A stretch of DNA of 64,000 bases. Source: Oryza sativa Japonica Group. Lineage: Eukaryota > Streptophyta > Magnoliopsida > Poales > Poaceae. The notes beneath the pieces are model-generated. The model did not search any database and was not told the DNA's origin. It saw only the letters and a list, made by a program, of their open reading frames with translations. The stretch spans positions 24,040,501 through 24,104,500 of the forward strand of contig NC_089046.1 of NCBI RefSeq assembly GCF_034140825.1, given 5' to 3'. Of this stretch, positions 1 through 11,513 are shown one piece after another; position 1 is the first letter of the stretch; each line of letters begins with the position of its first letter. The translations under genes and the position numbers were made by a program.

Positions 1-846
<846 letters not shown>

Positions 847-1660
847 AGTGTTACTTATTGTTGCTACTATCCATATTCGCTACCATGCTTATCATCGCTA
901 GATTAAAGGACATGTATTCCAGTATGGTCGTGCTTTTTGCTTGGTACTCTGGTCACATTTGTGATGAATGTTCGCAGTTTTCGTGGTCATGGTCTGGATT
1001 CTACATTCCACCTAAAGAAGTTTTTACCTGGTTATTTAATCCTTGAGTTGTTGAATTAGCTCATGGTAATTGTCAGTAGTCTTCCACTTGGTTCTCTCTG
1101 TGGATGATCGTTCTTGTTCTCTGTTTGCGCTGTGGCTGATTGTTCTCATGTTTTTAAGGTTTTTGGGTTAGTCACTGGTCGCTTCGTCACTGTGAGCCAA
1201 ACCATATGCCGGTAGTTTTCTTCTTCACCATCATCCGTTTGATCCTGACTCGCGGATCTCCTAATCCAACTTCTCTCTTTTTTTTTTTTAATCCAAACTC
1301 ACCCAACGTTGGAAACATAGCTTGGAACCCCTTGAAATTGAACAGAATTTATAGCAGGCAAAAATGTAAGAAACCACGCTAGTGTAGCAGGCTTACAGCG
1401 GGGCAAAGCAGCTTTTGTTAAGCAACCACTTACGTTAGAGATTCAGAGATAAGCGATGTTACTTTGTTTTTACCAACATTTACATACAAGCGGTACAACA
1501 CATATTGCCAGAAACCACTTGGTTTTCCAGCCATAATTTTTGACAATTCATGACGCGCGCGCGCACACACAATGCTGGATTCACAGGGTCACACAGCCAT
1601 GAGCCATCAGACTGGAAGGGCTCTGTTTGTTCATCACATAGTCACAGATCGCCTTGGCCT
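847..1660. other. RPL8 3' UTR and intergenic gap
   Basis: The first 200-300 bases are the L8 3' UTR and downstream DNA, T-rich and without genes. From about 1470 the sequence resembles the downstream flank of the other metallothionein units (a shared stretch around CCAGAAACCAC and TTTTCCAGCCA, also near 28030 and 39770), so the duplicated unit begins there. A short CG/CA-alternating tract lies at 1552-1570. Confidence 0.5.
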
Positions 1661-2342
1661 TTAGCAGTTGCAGGGGTTGCACTTGCAGCTGGAACCACAG
1701 CTGCAGCCATGGGCACCCTCACCAGATTCAGCTGCTTTGCCAACTCCCTCAAATTGCCTGCAAAGAAATAAATCAAATTCAGGAGCGAACAGTTTCAGGC
1801 ATGGAAAGATAACATCTTCAGCTTTTCTTCAGCATATGGTCACATGTCTGAATCTCAGACAGGAGTTCCCTTCAGTTTAGTTTTTTTATCAAGGAAAAGA
1901 TTCATAGATATCAATATATCATACCCCTTCTCAGGTGCAACACCGAGGACAGTGGTTGTAGTAGTAGTGGTGATGGTGATCTTCTCAGCCAGGTCAGGGT
2001 ACATCTTTCTGAACCAAGAAACAAAAAGTAGAACATGAGATGATTCGGTAACCAGAAATGAAAAATCTCTTCTCATCTTGTGGGTAGCTTCATCTGAATA
2101 TTACTCCAAACCAATGGGAGGAGGCAACACAGGAGATGGAAGAGTATATGCTTTTATCATGGAAAATACATCAAAATCACCTGAACTAATTGGGTGTATC
2201 TCTGAATTCTGAAAGCTTATGCCAGTTTAGCTTGATAAATACATAGCAAAACATATTCAGAATCAGTAGCTGAAGATTGAACGTACCCGCAGCCACCGCT
2301 GCATCCGCAGGAACCACAGTTGCAACTTCCACCGCACGACAT
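1661..2342 (-). CDS. MT1: Type-1 metallothionein, copy 1 (78 aa, three exons)
   Basis: A cysteine-rich cytosolic protein that chelates Zn and Cu and scavenges oxidants. The coding exons are 2287-2342, 1925-2008 and 1661-1757; all junctions are GT-AG and the total is 237 nt including TAA. The N-terminal domain reads [14 protein letters not shown] with six Cys (3, 7, 9, 12, 14, 18). A spacer of about 40 residues with the usual KMYPDLAEK and VLGVAPEKG ends and a Thr run follows. The C-terminal domain is [14 protein letters not shown] with six Cys. Compared with copy 3, the third exon lacks one codon (the VMVG region reads GVG) and one N-terminal Gly is Ser, but the frame is intact. The region equivalent to the AATAAA signal of the other copies is changed (see findings). 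It is nearest to RPL8, which is on the opposite strand and converges on it. It is separated from copy 2 by the nested transposons. Confidence 0.93.
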
Positions 2343-2442
2343 CTTGATCTTCTGGGTCACTTGTAAACTCTTCAGGAACTTGTATAGTTGGATGAAATGA
2401 GAGATTGAAAGCTCGATATGAACTCAGTTCAATATGCCCCCC

Positions 2443-2560
2443 TATTTATAGTAGTAGTACGCTTGAGAAGAAGCTGCAGAATTATGTCAAGCATTATCTT
2501 GCCAGAAAGATGTAGCTGGTTGAAATGGCCTTGAAAAATCATTATCATTCATTGACGTCA
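2443..2560 (-). promoter_or_regulatory. Promoter of metallothionein copy 1: TATA box and TGACGTCA
   Basis: On the minus strand a TATAAATA box lies at 2443-2450, about 100 nt before the start codon. A palindromic TGACGTCA, a bZIP-type site, lies at 2553-2560. Both recur at similar places in copies 3 and 4. The identification is by motif only. Confidence 0.6.
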
Positions 2561-3560
2561 GTTTTTAGAAAAGCATATTTGTTTGGGGTGCAATTGCGTC
2601 ATTCCTAGTTGAAGATAGTATTGATAAGTGCCCAAAAATATAAAAATATTGACGATTTTTATACAGTTGCTTACGCACAAAGGTTGCACTATTCTAATTG
2701 CTGTTAATCTGAACCAAATTTCTGAGCAAATGCGATCGAAGTTCACTTTTGATTCAAAATTATTTTCATACCATGATGTCAACTCTTTGCTTAAAGAAAT
2801 TGCATTATTGCTCGTATGCAAATCAAACAATTTGAATACGTCTCTTGGATGAACTGGATTTAAATTTCCACCACAAAAACCGTTGAATTTGATCAAGTTC
2901 TTAGCTGTTTCAAGCTTGCATCAGTACTATGATGCAGACTTTTTGCTTAAGATATGTGCATTATTGCACAGCTTGAAATTGAATACGCTTCCTTGCATGA
3001 GTTAAATTCAAATTTCTTGCATGAATCACGCTGGAGTTTGATTAAGTTCCCACGCTGGGTTTGATTAAGTTCACAAAAAGTCAAACCTATACGGCTATAC
3101 CAGTTCCACACCAAAAGCACACCAATCGTCATGCAAATGTCTATTTGAATGAGCTAACAGCATGAATTGAAATATATAATTCAGATTTCTTGCACGAACC
3201 GGATTCAAAGTACATACACGAAATGAAATATAAAACTGATGTCTTCTTGTTTTTTTTTTTGAACTCAAGTTTATCGCACAACAAGAATTCAAATCCCTCA
3301 AGCTACTGACCAAACCATTCTTCCTTAAGACCCACGGCACTAGCTACACCAGCCACACACTTAAACAAATGGATATCTTATACACATCAAATTCGAACAA
3401 CTTTGCTGTACAAATCCTATTTAAATTTCTTGCATAAACTGGGCTGGAGTTGAATTTGATAATTATATGACCGGATCAAACCTGCTCAACGTTCAAGACT
3501 GAATCTTGAACATGTTCATGTATCAATTGAATTTGAAATACGTTGCCTTTAATCAATTCA
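2560..3560 (-). repeat. Duplicated upstream block of metallothionein unit 1
   Basis: About 1 kb upstream of the gene that recurs, diverged, at 29345-30640, 33590-34560 and 40740-41960. Shared landmarks are AAGTTCTTAGCTGTT, GATGCAGAC, TTGCACAGCTTGAAATTGAA and ATTCAAATTTCTTGC. It carries no gene. From 3560 to 3974 I see only unassigned AT-rich DNA. Confidence 0.75.
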
Positions 3561-4156
3561 TCAGATCTGCCTCTCGAATCTCGATCGGAAGAAGTCTGGA
3601 ATTCAGGAGGGTTTTTTGTCATCTTACATTTTCTTGTATCATCATCTTTGTTTCTTCTGTAAAGGAAATTAAGCTCCGAGTTCTTGATATCAATGGATTC
3701 TCTTTTCTTGTGGGAATCACATGGGTCACTGGCTCATTGCATAATTCTCCTTTCTGAGAAACATTTTTTTTGAACCATTTCTGAGAAAAATTTTGTATCA
3801 AAGTTTTTGAGATCACACATGTTTATCTCATGTTATCCGCATGCTTTATTCTACTTCCTTAATGTTAAAAAAAGTTAGGAGTCAACAGCCATACGCCTCA
3901 AATTTTGACTGTTCATATGGTAGCCCGAAGAATTCTGACCAAATCACACTAGTATAGCAACACACTAGTACAATTTTTTTTTTGCCGGGTTGGCCGAAAG
4001 GTTCGGTCGACCAAATTTCATTAAGGAAAAGGGGAACAAATTACAAATGGGCTTTATATCGACAATAGGATGTCGAGATTAGGCTGGGGACAGGTCCCCC
4101 CCAATCAAAGCCATACACAAAAGCCCGAAGGCTACAAAGAAAGTATGATGTCTCTA

Positions 4157-7100
4157 TTACATAATCTGAAAATAGCCTCCAGACTTCCACATCCAAACTT
4201 CTTCTTTGATGTCTTCTAGCAACTGCTCCACGGTCTGCTGCTTGTGCTGAAAAATTCTGGCATTGCGCTCCTTCCAAATCAGCCAACAGGTCAAGGCGAA
4301 AACGCTGTCAAAGTTGCTCCTGTAGCTGCTTCGAAAATGGCATCGTGCCACCATCCACCAGCCTATCAGCCCCTCTCCCGCTTGTCCTGGCAGAGGGAAA
4401 TCCACATTGACCCATGCTCGCAGCAGCTGCCATACTCGCCTGGAGAAATCACAGGTGATGAACAAGTGTAGGCAATCCTCCTGTTCGCGTTGGCAGAGTA
4501 CACAGTGATCTTCATGGGGCCATCCTCTCTTCGCCAAGTTGTCCGCCGTCAAGCATTTGCCCTTTGTTGCTAGCCAAAGAAAAAATCTGACCTTCGACGG
4601 AGCTTTTGTCTGCCAAATTAGCTGTCCGCAAGGAGAAATCTCACGAGCCATGTAAAAGAGATCATAAGCTGAGGACACTGAGAAAGAACCATCCGGAGTG
4701 AGCTTCCAGCAAATTGTGTCCTCCTCCTGACTGAGATTGATTTGTTGGATTTCGTCCCAAAGCTGAAAATACTGCATCATTGCTATATCCGAGAGAGATC
4801 CTTGCAAATCTCTCACCCATCGATGTCCCAGGAGTCCCTGTTCTACTGTGAGATTAGTTCTACCAATAAAAGTCACAAGGGTGGGCCATCTCCAGGCAAT
4901 GCTTCCTCCACCTAGCCAATTGTCCGACCAAAATTTAGTGTCTCTACCATTGCCCACACAGAATTTAGATGCAGATTGGAAGATTTTCTCGTCATCTGCG
5001 CTCAGTCTGAAGTCAACAAGGGTCCAGGGCCTATCCTTCTGATGTAAGCGATTGGCTGGCCATTTCAGGCGCATCGCTTTGCCGAAGAGCTCTAGGTTTC
5101 GAATGCCCAAGCCGCCATTTTCCACTGGTGTACAGACATCTTTCCAGGCTACAAGGCAATGTTCAATGTTCACCACTCACCTCCTGCTGTCCCTTCCAAA
5201 GAAATCCCCGACATTTCCGCTCGATGTCCTTGATTGCCCACTTTGGAAGTTGCAATACAGACATGAAGTGAACTGGGAGGGCCATGAGAACGGATTTAAT
5301 CAAGCAGAGCCGGCCATCAGGGGACAACAACTTGGGCTTCCAACCTGCCACTTTGTTTGCAAGCTTGTCGAGAATTGGTTGCACCTCAGCTTTTGTTGGC
5401 TTTCTTGTGGACAGTGGTAATCCCAGGTAGATGATAGGGAATAATTGAATATTGCATTGCAACTCATCAGCCACCACCTGAAGTTGTTCCTGACTGCATT
5501 GAATTGGAGTGATTGCAGTTTTATTGTAGTTGGTCATTAATCCACTGGCTGCACCAAAAATCTGTAGAATTGCCTTGACTACCTTGGCTTCTTGTTGACT
5601 TGGTTTGAAAAATAATACTGCATCATCAGCATATATTGATATACTTGGAACTGGGCGTCTTGGTGCTGGTTCAGATAGCAGTCCACTTGCTTTCGCTTGA
5701 GCTACAACTGCTTGTAGTGCATCCATTGCCAGAACGAATAACAGTGGCGATAAAGGGTCTCCCTGCCGCAATCCCCTAGCCGGCTTAAAAGGGTTTGATT
5801 CATTCCCGTTGATAAGGATGTTGGTTTCAGCCGTGAGGAACAGAGATACCAGCCATAATCTCCACTTGGCACCGAAACCTCTCCACTTCAGCATATCCAA
5901 TAGAAAACACCAAGACACTGTGTCAAAGGCTTTGGAGATGTCGAGTTTGAGTAGAATCATTTCCTTGTGTTGCTTGTGGTATTGCTGAACGAGCCCTTTA
6001 ACAAAGATGAAGTTTTCATGAATAGATCGACCTCTTATGAATGCATTCTGTGTGTAGGGCACAAGTTCATTCATTCTTGGGGCCAGCCTCTGTGCCATGA
6101 CCTTTGCTGCTAACTTGGCGAAGCTATGTATGAGGCTTATAGGCCTATAGTCTTTCAGCAGTGTAGGGGAGTCTTTCTTGGGGATCAGAGTGATCACCGC
6201 TGTGTTTAACATTTCAAGGTTTTGACTGTTTCCTCTGCAGAACTTCTCAAAAGCTTTCATGATGTCCCCCTTTATTATATCCCAGCACTTTTGGTAGAAG
6301 AGAGCAGTGTAACCATCTGGACCTGGCGATTTCTCATTTGGCAGGCTTTTAATTGCTTCCCACACCTCATTTTCAGAGAACTGATCATCCAGCATAGAGA
6401 GATCTGCTGTGTTTAGCTTTAGGTGTTGGAAATTAAACTGTCTTGAATCGCTGTTTGGCTCGCTCATAATCATCTGAAAGTATTCCTTTGCAAGATCTTG
6501 CATATCATTCTGTGTTGAGGCAATTCTGCCTTCGTGCTCAAGCACATGTATTAGCTGCTTTCTCCTCCTAGCTTTCATTTTCATATGAAAATAAGCAGTG
6601 CCAGCGTCTCTTTCCTTCAAGTTGCGCACCCTGGCTCTCTGTCTGATTCTTATTCTTTCCAGTGATGCAAGGGTCAGGCATTTGGCCTTCAAAGCTGCTC
6701 TTAGGTTCCTCTCAGGTTCAGACAGAAGTCGGCTTTCTTGTGCCACATCAAACCTTAAAATGATTTCGTTGGCAATGTGGAGTTGCTAACTAAAGAGACT
6801 GATCTTTTTCTGACCCCATTTGGAAAGTTTTTTATAGAGCCTGGCCAGCTTGACATAGAGAACTGCATAAGGATCTTCTGAATCAACTTGTTGTTGCCAA
6901 CTTTCTTTCACCACATCCATGAATCCATCTATTTTTGTCCAGTAGGTTTCAAACCTGAACTTTCTCTTTTTTGGGCCAGGATCCCCACAGGTGAGAAGCA
7001 AGGGGCAGTGGTCTGATCCTGATGTACTTAGGGCTTGGAGGTGTGCATCTGGGAAACTCTCCTCCCAATGAGAAGTGACAAACAGTCTGTCGAGCTTCAC

Positions 7101-7703
7101 AAGAGTTGGCCTTTCCTGTTCATTGCACCAGGTGTATCTCCTGCCAAAGAGGTAGACCTCTTTCAGCTCAAGTTCATTCAGCTTATTGCGAAAGGCGTTC
7201 ATTAGTCTTCTGTTAATTCTGGAATTGCTCTTGTCAGCCGCTGCCGCTATCAAGTTGAAGTCTCCTGTGACCATCCACTGCTCATCAACACTGGCTGCAA
7301 TGGAGGAGAGTTCCTCGAGGAAGAGAAGCTTTTCATCATCTTGTTGCGGTCCATAAACAGAAGTCATGCACCAAGATCTGTCACCTGCGACCCAATGTAG
7401 TTTAACTGTGACTGACCATCTCCCAATCTGCAGCACAGAGCCAAGAAACATCTCCCCTTTCCAAGCAATTATCACCCCTCCTCTTGTTTCATCAGCAGGC
7501 ACTACTGCAAAACCATCAAAGTCTGAACCGCATAAATCAACTATAATAGAGGCATCCACTACACTGAGTTTGGATTCTTGAAAGCAAACAACCGACACAC
7601 CACTAGATAACACCGCCTCTCTTACAAGGGCTCGTTTGTCAGGGTTATTGAGCCCGCGCACATTCCACCCCAACAAACTAAAACTTAAAGAAGACATCGA
7701 CAT
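4157..7703 (-). pseudogene. LINE ORF2: AP endonuclease, reverse transcriptase, zf-RVT (broken)
   Basis: It encodes the LINE's replication enzyme. From the start at 7703 the endonuclease domain shows the LLGWNVRGLNN opening, FQESKLS, VTGDFNLIA and the SGSDHCPLLL end. The reverse transcriptase covers about 6746-5163, with LKLDISKAFDTVSW, GLRQGDPLSPLLF and an intact YADD catalytic motif. The C-terminal part (about 5176-4157) has the zf-RVT cysteine/histidine cluster (HCVLCQ...CLHLF) and WLIWKERN. An in-frame TAG at 6786-6788 separates endonuclease from reverse transcriptase, and a frameshift near 5165-5180 separates reverse transcriptase from the C-terminal part. ORF2 starts 57 bp after the end of ORF1. 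These two lesions alone would stop function. Confidence 0.92.
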
Positions 7704-7760
7704 AGAAACTACGATACATCGGGACTACGTGTCCCCCTGGCTTCGGAAGAAGCCCAGACT

Positions 7761-8868
7761 TCAGGCTTGCGAGGCGATGATGTTCCTGCTGCCCTCCCCC
7801 ATGGGTGAAGGCTGCGATCCAAGTGCAGGTTGCAAGATGAGAGGTGAGCGCTGTGCCAGGTCGACGTCCAGCAATTCAGCAAGTGCCGTGACATGCTGTG
7901 GTGACAGCGGGTGGTCAAACAGCCCCACGAAACGCTTGAGTGTTTCCTCATCTACGTCTTCTTCCTTGTCGATCAGGCCCATCTTCTTCATAGTGACTCG
8001 CTGAGCTTTGGAGATACAATGCCGCCTCGCCCCACTCCCTTGATTCCTCAGTCGCTCACTCCGCCAAGGTTGGAAATCGGGAGGAATTGTGTTCCTACGC
8101 CGTCCCCGCGGCGCTGGCGCCGTCGGCGGTGGACGAGCGCCCAATAGAGACGGAGGCGGGGTGGAGGTAACAGAGCTGATGAAAATCTCTAGCTGCTGCG
8201 CCTGCGGATCTTCGTGTTCACGTTGCGTCTCGTGAGTTGGATTTGGGATCGCTCTCCTTCTGCGGAAGACTATAGGTAATTCCTCCACTAGCCTTAATCC
8301 CCCTCTGGGCCCTGCTTGTTCACCGTGGGCTTGAACCGAATCGGTACCTATAATCTCCTCCATCTGAATCAGCTGGGCCAGGCCCTGGGAGCCGTGCGCA
8401 GCTTCCAGGCTAGCCGTCCCAGGCCCATTAGCAGCCGGCCCGGATTCATCTGCTGAAGCCAGCCCAAAAAGCAGCGGCTGCTCAGGTGTGTTCCCGCCGA
8501 AAGCAGTAGGTTGTGAAAAATCACACGCCGCTTCAAAATCTTCTTCCCCAACGGCAACCATTAATGAGGGCAGCTCTGTCTCCAGATCCTGGACAGGATC
8601 TTGAAACAGAAGTTTCTTGGCCATTGCGTCCACCACACGCGGCCTCCTGGTTGCAGCCGGCGCCGTGGCTGGGCGCGCCCTCCAGTCCACCTCGCCGTGA
8701 ACCTGTTCCAGTGGACCAGCTGCCTTGGACCATAGGGGAGTTGCATGCACCACCGTCTGTTCTGCATCCTGAGCTGTCGGCGCGGCAACGCCGGCGGGCT
8801 GGCTGCCCCCCACAAGCTTGTCCATAGACAAGCGCAGCGGACTCCACGCCACCGCGTCTCCCCTGATC
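7761..8868 (-). pseudogene. LINE ORF1, C-terminal portion
   Basis: Open on the minus strand from the insertion junction at 8868 to the stop at 7761. It has no recognised domain and is Pro/Ala/Glu-rich, as expected for the tail of plant LINE ORF1 proteins. Its frame continues that of the part at 25680-27783: with one copy of the tgatc duplication removed, the two parts add to 3207 nt, a multiple of three. The split is therefore due to the LTR element landing in ORF1, not to a different gene. Confidence 0.82.
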
Positions 8869-9458
8869 TGTCACGCCCCGAACCAGTTCCGGCCGGAACT
8901 AGCCCGTGACGCTCCAAATTAACCTGTTAATCGATACCAGTCCCAGGAAACAGTGCTGGTATCACAGGGAGACAGAATATCATAGCAACAGAGGTCTCTT
9001 TATTATAGAGTAGGAGTACAGTCATGTTGGGCTGCGGACAGATCCCGAGCTCACAACTGCATTACAAAAGCGAAACGGAAGCCAGGACTTGGACCAATCA
9101 TCACAGGCGCGACTTGGGAACTAGGCCGAAACCCTAAAACTCATCGTAGCCGGCTTGCTCCTGGAAGAACTCCTCATCAGCAGGATCTGCTTTATCTTCT
9201 TCAGCAACTGGGGGGGATATTTATATAGAGCAAGGGTGAGTACGGGAGTACTCAGCAAGCCAGGGGAAAATAAGTGTTTAATGCAGGCTTCAAGGAATGG
9301 CTGTTGTTTTTGCAATTGATTTTATTTGAACTCTTTTCTAAAAGCAACTAAGTGAGTGCTTCTCAAACGACACGGATGAGGCAGTGCGTCTCGTCCGGTC
9401 GGAGTATGTGCAATGTATCAGTCTTTAGATTTGAACAAGATTGGCACCCGGCCAAAGG

Positions 9459-9592
9459 CCTTTTAAACGACCACCCGGGCCAACACCTTTCAAACGGCCA
9501 CCCGGGCCAACAACTTTTCAAACGGCCACCCGGGCCAACAACTTTTCAAACGGCCACCCGGGCCTACAACTTTTTAAACGGCCACCCGGGCC
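9459..9592. repeat. Tandem repeats within the LTR (about 5 units of 22-29 bp)
   Basis: Five imperfect units built around TTTTCAAACGGCCACCCGGGCC. The same array is present in the partner LTR at 22499-22632. The units contain a CCCGGG palindrome. Confidence 0.9.
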
Positions 9593-11513
9593 TAGCTGAT
9601 CCCGTCAGCTGCGGATTCTTTTCAAACATCGAACCCGATTTCACAACAGCAATTTCACAAGCAGTAGTCAAACAAAACTACGCTAGGAATCACCTCACAT
9701 CCGCCCATGACCGTGGGCACGGCTGTTCGAACAGTTTGTTAACCTCTGCAGAGGGGGTACACTTTACCCACACGACATTACTAACCCGGGTCACCCAGCC
9801 CGTGGGGATCAGCCACGTCGGGAGACCTCCAAGCTTTCATGACAAGGCATTTCGAAAGCCGATGCAGGTTTGCCATATGCCGACGAGAGGGGTCCCAGAC
9901 CAACAACAGGTTAGGTCCCAGACCATACTGTGCCAGGAAGCCCAGGGGTCCTCCCCGACACCACCCCGGCGAATCCACATGTCTCTCGGCATCAAGGCTC
10001 CCCTGATAAGCTAGTTACTCAGCCAGGGGTGTCCCATTCCACCCATGTGGTCGTACTGGTCTTATGTTGGGATGAAATTCCAAGGGATCGGTCCTTACGT
10101 GCAAGAGCGGGAAACCGTACACCCGATACGTTTCCCGGTCCGCGGTTTTGGAAATTCATTTAGTTCGCAAGCACCGACCCAGGCGTCGGGTTTTCCAAGT
10201 CTTTTGTAAAGCTCCAGTTTTACCCAAGTTGTACTCAGATTTTAAGTTTGAAGGCTACCGTCGATACTCGTACAGAGTGCACGAATATCGCGGTACAACT
10301 GGGTGGTTACAAGGGACATGGTATAACAATTAACAGAGGGAGGATCAAATGCAATCAATTAGGTAGGTCCACCAATCTGCCTTGCAGATGGGGCAAAAGA
10401 TTAAGTGTGATCCTATCAATGCATAATATTTTGCAAGCAACATAATTAAATTTCAAATATAGGCTCAAGTTGTTCAAAGGTGGCTTGCCTTGCTCGAGAT
10501 CTGGAGCTTGATCCTCGAAATCCTCGCACTGCGGGTCTTCGGGCTCCGAAACTACACGCGAAACGGGACAACTCAACAAACGGCGAGAATAAAGCCCTAT
10601 TAATGACCCCTAAGCGTGCCATTAGATAGATCTCGAGATTTGGGAAATATTGGAAGTTGAACGGAGTCAAACGGAGTTATGGTTGGAAAGATATTGAATT
10701 TCTAAGATTATTGGATTTTTGGTCTAAAGGAAAAAGGATTTAATTAAATCCTTTTTGGAAAAAGGAAAAGGAAATGATGAAGGGAGGGAATCTAGACTTT
10801 CCTCGGGCGGCTAGGGCGCGGCCCAAAGGTATTCGGCTCGGTCCGGCCGAGCTAAACGGGCCGGACGGCCCAAAGCGGCCCATTTACGCGCGCGCGCGGG
10901 AGAGGAGAGAGAGAGAGCCGGTGGACCGGGCTCACCTCGCGCGGCCCCGGGTGGGACCCGCTTGTCAGCGGCTCGGCCCACCGTGCGGAGGGAGCACGCG
11001 GCGCACGCGCGCGGGCGAAAGGGGGAAAGCGGTGCACGCGCGGTTTACGGAGGACTCGGGTGCGGCGGGCCCACGCGCAGCCTCACGGCTTGCGGTGGAA
11101 TGCGCGCACGGGGAGGGATCGGCCGGGGTCGGCCCGTCCCGAGCTCAGCCGAGCTGGCGCCGACGTGGCGCCTACGTGGCGGCCACGTGGGCTGGCAGGA
11201 GGTAGACGACGACCGGCCGCAAATGAACGGCGGGCGACGGCGGCGAGCGGTAGAGCGGGCCACGGCGATACCGGCGAAGGCGAGCACGCCGGGCGGTAGT
11301 ACGGGACGAGAGGAGACGAGCCAACGGCTCGGATTCGCCGGAGGTTGCTTGGCGGCGGCGGATTGCGGCGGCGGCAACCGGCGGCGGGAGAAGAGGGAAA
11401 CGGCGACGAGGCCACGAGAGGTCGATTTCCGGCGGTGAGAGCATCTACAAGGCCACGGGAACTCGATGCTAGGGTTGGATTGGACGAAGCTATGCCGAGC
11501 TGGGCTGGCGACG

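Noticed and set aside
9459-9592. Regular repeats that could suggest a CRISPR-like array
   Set aside because: Units are imperfect and directly adjacent without unique spacers, in a plant LTR.
9352-10014. 220-codon open frame repeated exactly in both LTRs
   Set aside because: It lies wholly inside the LTR and covers the tandem repeats. It has no domain, and its identity in both copies is explained by the LTRs being young duplicates.
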